From: Dioscorea cayenensis subsp. rotundata
Lineage: Eukaryota > Streptophyta > Magnoliopsida > Dioscoreales > Dioscoreaceae
Assembly (NCBI RefSeq): GCF_009730915.1
Contig: NC_052489.1
Coordinates: 2,383,622 to 2,447,621, forward strand
Length of the DNA: 64,000 nt
Direction of reading: 5' to 3'
Part shown: positions 58,185 to 64,000 of the stretch, one piece after another
How the letters are laid out: every line of letters starts with the position of its first letter
Numbering within the stretch: the first letter of the stretch is position 1
Notes under the pieces: generated by a model
Databases searched by the model: none
Seen by the model: only the letters and a program-made list of their open reading frames with translations
What the model was told of the DNA's origin: nothing
Translations under genes and position numbers: made by a program

Positions 58185-61100
58185 ATGAACGGAGGGGAAC
58201 CCTTTTATCAGGATGCGGATCTTGGTGACTTTGGATCTAGGTGGTATTTCTCCCGTAGAGAGATCGAAGATAGTTCTCCATCTAGAAAAGATGGTATTGA
58301 TCTGAAGAAAGAGACATATCTCCGAAAATCATATTGCACATTTTTGCAGGATTTAGGCATAAGACTGAAAGTGTAAGCTTTCTATTACATCATTTCAACT
58401 GTAAAAGATCGGTCTTTCTGTGAGTGTGTATGTTCTATCTTGTTCTATCTTTTCTATCAAATTAATCGAAATTTGATGTTTTATCAGTATACTTTTCTGT
58501 TGTGTACTTTTTTTTAAAGTTGAAGGTTTGACTGTTAGTTTTCCTGGGAGGTTATGGCCCTATGTTAGCCTTACCAGAGGAACATTTGTTTAAAGTGAAG
58601 TTTTTCTTTGTAGTTAGCTTATTTCTGAAAATTTTACAGAGTAGGTGAATACAAATTATGAGTTGTTTGAAGTGTAACTTGTAATTGACAGTTATGACTC
58701 TAGGACATGCTCTTCAGTATGTTACTTAATGAGTTCAGTTCCCATGATAGTTTGTTTGCAGCTTTTCAGATTGAAAAAGAACTTGGTTTAGTATTGCTGT
58801 ACCTTCTGTCAAAAGAAAATTCATAGCAGACATTTGACATTGTAGACCAACCCGACATCCACCCACTTAGCTCTTTTCTACTGGTTCACATGGCCAAACA
58901 CAAAAATGTATGCCCTCTTGATTTGGCAAGATTCCTCCAATTTGAAACAAATTTATGCACCCGTTTTTCGGCCATTTATTTGCTATCATTTTGAATTATG
59001 TTTTATTAGATAACTGACTAATTCTTTTATGTGATAATGCCATTTAAATTAGACTTACCAAAAACAATGGTTATTGCAGACCTCAGGTTACAATAGCTAC
59101 TGCCATAGTGCTTTGTCATCGTTTTTTCCTTCGACAATCTCATGCCAAGAATGACAGACGGGTGAGTGTGTTTCTATTCTTATTTACCTCTTAAGTAACT
59201 GTGGGCTAGTTAATACCATGATGTGTCTGTTTAGTTTTTTCACTGGCTTCCTATGAACATATGCTTAGGCTTTAGCTATAGCAAATATTTCATTCTATTT
59301 CTTGTGACAAAATTGATGCTATTATTGGGTAAGATTCTCAGAGTAAAGATTTGTGATCTCATCCTTGTTGGGAAGTGCATCATCCTTTGAAATGGCTCTT
59401 AGAGAGGCAGTAGATAAGATTGGCATTTTAACCAGTTTATAAACTTCAGTATTTGTTTGAGGCTCTATATTTTAGTACAAGATTTTTTTCACGTTTTTAG
59501 ATAACATATACTTGCATATGTGTGAGTTGATGTTGTGCTGTTATTTTAATCTTCCTAAAAAGCTGTATGGTTGTTCTTTGGTTGCAATGTGTTGTTTTCT
59601 GATCTTTAATGATAGTCTGACTTTGTGCTGACAAAATTTGCTTCTTTGGTGTTTATTCATGTTCATCTGGTGGTTCTTACCTTTTTCCTTGTCTTGCTTA
59701 ATTGAGACTTTCTACATTTTGGTTAGCTTACTTTTTATCCATGTTAAAAAAATTATAATGTTGATTGATACATCTTTATGTTCTGTCCGTTAAAATTAAC
59801 AAAAAGAAAAATGAAACACAATTGTATAATTGTGGCGCCTTTCCCTAACTTTACTGTGTATGCATTATATAGACCATTGCAACCGTGTGCATGTTCCTTG
59901 CTGGGAAGGCTGAAGAAACTCCTCGTCCATTGAAGGATGTCATTCTTGTTTCCTATGAAATCATGCATAAAAAAGATCCTTTGGCTGTCCAGAGAATTAA
60001 GCAGAAGGTATAGTCAGGTTTTTTATTGTTAAGCCATCAGGGGTTATTAATTGTGGTTCTCGTGAATGGAGTCTGCCTTTCTTATGCAAATTTGTTAGTT
60101 TGATGTTATAATATTTTGCTTTCCAATACACTTTCTCTTGTTTGTCTGAATGAAAAAAGTTAGATGATTGTATTATAATTGGCTCAATCTTCCCTCCTGT
60201 TATTTTTTGCTTCAGTTTTCTTTGCCTCAATTGTCTGTGTGCTGTGGATTTCTGAGGCTATTGTTTCTGTTACCATGTAGGAAGTATGTGACCAACAGAA
60301 AGAACTTATACAATTAGCTGAGAGGGTTGTTCTCTCCACACTCGGTTTTGATCTTAATGTTCACCACCCATATAAACCTCTTGTTGAAGCAATAAAAAAA
60401 TTCAAGGTTGCGCAGAATGCTCTTGCACAAGTTGCATGGAATTTTGTCAATGATGGGTATGCTGTACCTGCTGTAACTCTTTATTTATTTATTTATTTTT
60501 AGTGATTTAGGATGTAAAGTAGATTGGTTTTGCTATTTTGCATGGTTTTTTTTCTTTTCTTAACTCAATTGAAACCTTTTGCAGGCTGCGGACATCACTC
60601 TGCCTGCAGTTTAAGCCCCACCATATAGCTGCTGGTGCCATCTTTCTTGCTGCCAAGTTTCTTAAAGTGAAGCTTCCATCGGATGGTGAGAAGTTCTGGT
60701 GGCAAGAATTTGATGTCACCCCACGGCAGTTAGAAGGTTTTATAATAACTTAGTTGCCAGAGTCATGGAAGGTTATCAATGGATGTACCTACTGTGCTTA
60801 TGCACTTGTATATGTTCTTGCAGATGTCAGCAATCAAATGTTGGAGCTTTATGAGCAAAGTCGACCTGTGCAGGCTTCACATGCAAATGAAGTTGAAGGA
60901 AGCACCAGTGGTGGGACAAATCAAACTGTGGTTACAAGTTCAACCATTAATGAGAATCCACCATCAACAAATGTCCGTTCTCATGCTAGTGAGGCACTTA
61001 ACACCAAGCAAGTGGTCCGAGTACCACAACCTGCCAAGCTAAATGTTCCTCCGACGGCATCTGATTTCCAAACCTTGCCTCAAAGTAGTTCGCTAACCCA

Positions 61101-61716
61101 TGAAAATGCCAGTAGCGAGGTTTTTGACCGGAAAACGGACAATGAGGAAGAAGATTGCTTGCATAATGAAGTAGGGCAGCATGGCCGCAGGAGCGAAAAC
61201 ATGGCAGGTGCTTCGATGCATACCAGCTCCTTTACTGATAGACAAGCCCGGGAAACAGTAACTAGCTATGCTGGTGAAGCAATTGAAACAAGGGAGAGAA
61301 AGGATGATGCTTCAGCTTCAATTTCAAAGCTCGACAGGAACAAATTTAAAGCTGCTCTTGAGAGGAGAAGGAAGCAGGGAAGTGATGCTTCCACTGAGAC
61401 CAACTTAATGGATGATGATGATCTCATTGCTAGGGAGATCGAAAACGGCATTGAGCTCGCTGTGGAAGGTGAGAAATTAAAGCAGGAGAAAAGAACTGGT
61501 TGGCCTAAGCCCCTGAACCATGCAGGACCCAAGAATCAGAATGTGAATTCCGAAGAAGGAGAGCTTTCATCTCTTAAATCATTCAATGGAAGTGATAGAG
61601 CTCCAAGCAAATGGCAGCATGATTTGCCCCATCAATCAAGAGATGCAGGTGGAAGATCATTTATAGAAAACACTGGAAGGGACCATAAACGATTAAGGCA
61701 TGACGGTTATGCATGA
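58185..61716 (+). CDS. Cyclin T (P-TEFb subunit)
   Basis: Six coding exons (58185-58372, 59080-59161, 59873-60007, 60281-60456, 60585-60736, 60824-61716) join in frame to 541 residues. The first cyclin box is [20 protein letters not shown] then [40 protein letters not shown] and [20 protein letters not shown]. The second is [20 protein letters not shown], then [20 protein letters not shown] and [20 protein letters not shown]. The C-terminal 290 residues, nearly all in the last exon, are Ser/Asn/charge-rich and end KRLRHDGYA. Family role: partner of CDKC, phosphorylating the RNA polymerase II tail to release pausing. The architecture matches plant CYCT1;4/1;5. The exon 5 donor at 60737 is needed, since read-through stops after six codons. 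Confidence 0.95.
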
Positions 61717-62220
61717 AAGTACAACAGCCAAATCTATCTACTAACTGAACATTCCTCTCTTAATGTTTTGGGCATGAATCAACAGGAATGCTTCATAATT
61801 TTTTTTCCCCTTCATGGATATTTTTCGGGAATGTAAATAATGCAGTATGTAGAACTTCTGAACTTAATGAATATCAAGCTAGTTTTGTTCACTTGTGGAA
61901 GAATTTGTTGTATTTGAGACGGCACACAGGAGATTCCAGTTTATGCACTTTGAAATGCAGGATGTTGATTAGAACTAAGAATAGCTGGAAATGATGCATC
62001 GTCTCTGCTGATAACTGCTGATCTTTGTGTGGATTTTTAATCTCAGGTCACTTTCTTGTAGCCGTCTCTAATGAAAGCTTCTCTTATGCCATGAATGATG
62101 CTATTAGTATCCCATATACTCCATTGTAATCTCAGGTAAGCTTTGTTCTCATCTACTCACTTGACTTCTCTTGAGCACAATGCATTATAGCTTACACACA
62201 TACTGCCTCCAGTTTCCACT
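61717..62220. other. Spacer between cyclin T and the receptor kinase
   Basis: About 500 bases holding the cyclin T 3' untranslated region and the receptor gene's promoter. No separate gene is seen. Confidence 0.5.
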
Positions 62221-64000
62221 ATGAACATGATAACATCCATGAGACTCTGTTTATACTTTAACTGTTTCATCATCTTCCTCTTTGTCTTCTGCAGAGAAGT
62301 TCTAAGTGACAGTGATGACCGGTATCTCAAAGACGAGTACTATGCGCTCATCGCACTTAAGCAAGCTTTCAGCAACCCGCCTTTCGCTGCCAATTGGTCT
62401 GGTGAGCAGTGCTCTGTTAACAGTTCTTCATGGTTAGGCCTCCAGTGCATCAACAATCGTGTCGTCTCCATCTCTCTTTCCGGTCTAGGCCTCTCTGGCC
62501 TGATCGGAGACCCGCTTATCCTTGCCAACCTCACCGAGCTCACTCTCCTCAGTCTCAAGAACAACTCCATCTACGGCGCCATGATGAACTTCTCTTACAA
62601 CCAGAAACTCACCATCATTGACCTTTCCCTGAACTCATTCACTGGTCCCATCTCAACCTCACTAACAACTCTCAATGTCCTGCAATCACTACATCTCAAC
62701 AGGAACCAGTTCAATGGATCAATCCCTCCCTTAAACCAATCAACACTGAAATCATTTGATGTCTCCTTCAACAGCCTCTCCGGCGAGATCCCTTCCACCG
62801 TCACTCTCCGATCATTCGGTCCCAGAGCCTATTTTGGCAACCCAGGTTTATGCGGTGTACCAACCTTCAAAACCTGTGTGATTTCTGAAGAGAAACACAA
62901 TAAGATCAAAGAGTTCTTGCTAAAACCATCACTCATCTCCATTTTGATTATTCTTGACATCATTCTGCTTCTTGTTCAAGCATACAGCCTCTATGTCTTC
63001 TACAAGAAATCCCACAACAAAGATCAGAGGCAGAAGATCAATGACAATCCCAAAACTACTACTACTGCTGCTACTACTAGTACTACTACAAATACATCTT
63101 CTTTTTACACTGACATGATGATGCATGTTGATAGACAAATGAAGGTGACACTCATGAATGGATCAGAAGGTGAAAGTCTAGACTTGAAAGAACTATTACA
63201 GTCTCCGGCCGAAGGGCTCGGAAAAGGGAACTTTGGAAGCTGTTACAAGACGACGATGGATTCCGGCAGGTCTTTGGTTGTGAAGAGGTTGAGAAACTTA
63301 AGGCCACTGAGCCATGAAGAGTTCAACAAACACATGCAATCACTAAGTGTTCTACAACATCCCAACCTCCACCCTATACTAGGATACCATTTCTCCAATG
63401 AAGAGAAGCTCTTAATCTCTGCTTTTGCTACCAATGGCAACCTCTTCAACCGTCTTCATGGTAAATGCATTACATACATATAATAATCTCCATTCTTCAA
63501 CCAAATATATTAAACTGCATTACCTAACATTAACATCATACTATCAATATGATATATTAGGAGGAAGAGGAGGAAACAGAAGAGCATTTCAATGGAACAC
63601 AAGGTTAGAAGTGGCCAAAGGTGTTGCTAAAGCAATGGCATACTTACACAAGATGACTACTACCAATGATAATAATAATCTTAATGATACTAACTTCATC
63701 ATTCCACATGGAAACTTGAAAGCTTCCAACGTTCTGCTTGACGACAATGACACTCCATTGCTCACTGACTATGCTCTTACTCCACTCTTCCCGCCACCTC
63801 TCGCCGCCAACTTCATGCTGGCTTATAAGTCACCGGAGCACCTTCGGTGGAGAAAAGTTTCCAACAAGTCTGATGTGTGGAGTTATGGTTGTCTTCTTGT
63901 GGAGCTTATCACCGGAAAGTTTCCGAAGTATTCCTCACCGGAGGGAGGGAATGGGGTGGACTTGGGGAACTGGATTCATAAAGCAGTTAGAGAAGAGTGG
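62221..64000 (+). CDS. LRR receptor-like pseudokinase (LRR-III type), 3' end cut by the window
   Basis: Exon 1 is 62221-63460; exon 2 starts at 63561 and runs off the window. A signal peptide (LYFNCFIIFLFVFC) precedes an LRRNT region (DEYYALIALKQAF, WLGLQC) and about five LRRs (LTELTLLSLKNNSIYGAMM, LDVSFNSLSGEIPS-type text). The FGNPGLCG end cap follows, then a membrane helix near residues 240-262, a Thr-rich juxtamembrane segment and a kinase-like domain. The glycine loop GLGKGNFGSCYK and Lys in LVVKRL are kept. The catalytic loop reads HGNLKASN where active kinases have HRDLKxxN, and the metal-binding DFG is TDYAL, so phosphotransfer is unlikely. This is the pattern of probable inactive receptor kinases that act as scaffolds or co-receptors in pollen or growth signalling. 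Confidence 0.92.

Overview
The window is nuclear DNA of a flowering plant. Genes are split by short GT-AG introns and separated by AT-rich, microsatellite-rich spacers. Several encode chloroplast proteins (FKBP13-type lumen immunophilin, ATP synthase delta, DnaJ20-like) or plant-only families (HIPP and NaKR metal-binding proteins, ascorbate oxidase, EPF peptide, FLZ zinc finger). The species cannot be fixed from sequence alone; the AT-rich gene bodies argue against a grass. Two runs of exactly 1000 N (10341-11340, 28455-29454) are scaffold gaps.

Layout. 1-3700: spacer with one MITE-like repeat. 3794-4370 (+): isoprenylated heavy-metal protein. 4557-5918 (-): thylakoid FKBP. 6992-9076 (-): L-ascorbate oxidase with one extra base in exon 4. 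9150-11340: spacer and gap 1. 11341-16500 (-): an unrecognised gene with a three-unit tandem repeat on its 3' side. 18288-19028 (+): atpD, followed by degenerate tandem copies of its own tail. 20529-21222: hAT-like element. 22158-22694 (-): lone RNase H-fold gene that has lost most catalytic acids. 25320-25859 (+): C-terminal fragment of an unknown gene. 26000-26494 (-): EPF2-like stomatal peptide. 27577-28416: one MITE nested in another, then gap 2. 30390-36130: old non-coding tandem duplication carrying later insertions. 39206-40009 (+): NaKR-type HMA protein, also with one extra base. 40805-44428 (+): organellar MnmE, ten exons. 45098-46572: two tRNA-derived SINEs around a DnaJ gene (45452-45883, -). 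49325-50643 (+): secreted proline-rich protein with two CxCxCxC clusters. 52853-53513 (-): FLZ protein. 54690-57073: MITEs, one a near-perfect foldback. 58185-61716 (+): cyclin T. 62221-64000 (+): LRR receptor pseudokinase, cut by the window edge.

The genes are functionally unrelated neighbours, as is normal in a plant chromosome; there is no operon or evident cluster. I found no clearly new biological system. The best leads are the decoy splice-donor array in the intron of the proline-rich gene, that protein's paired cysteine clusters, the self-duplicating atpD tail, the same repeat family bordering both gaps in opposite orientation, and two host genes each broken by one extra C.
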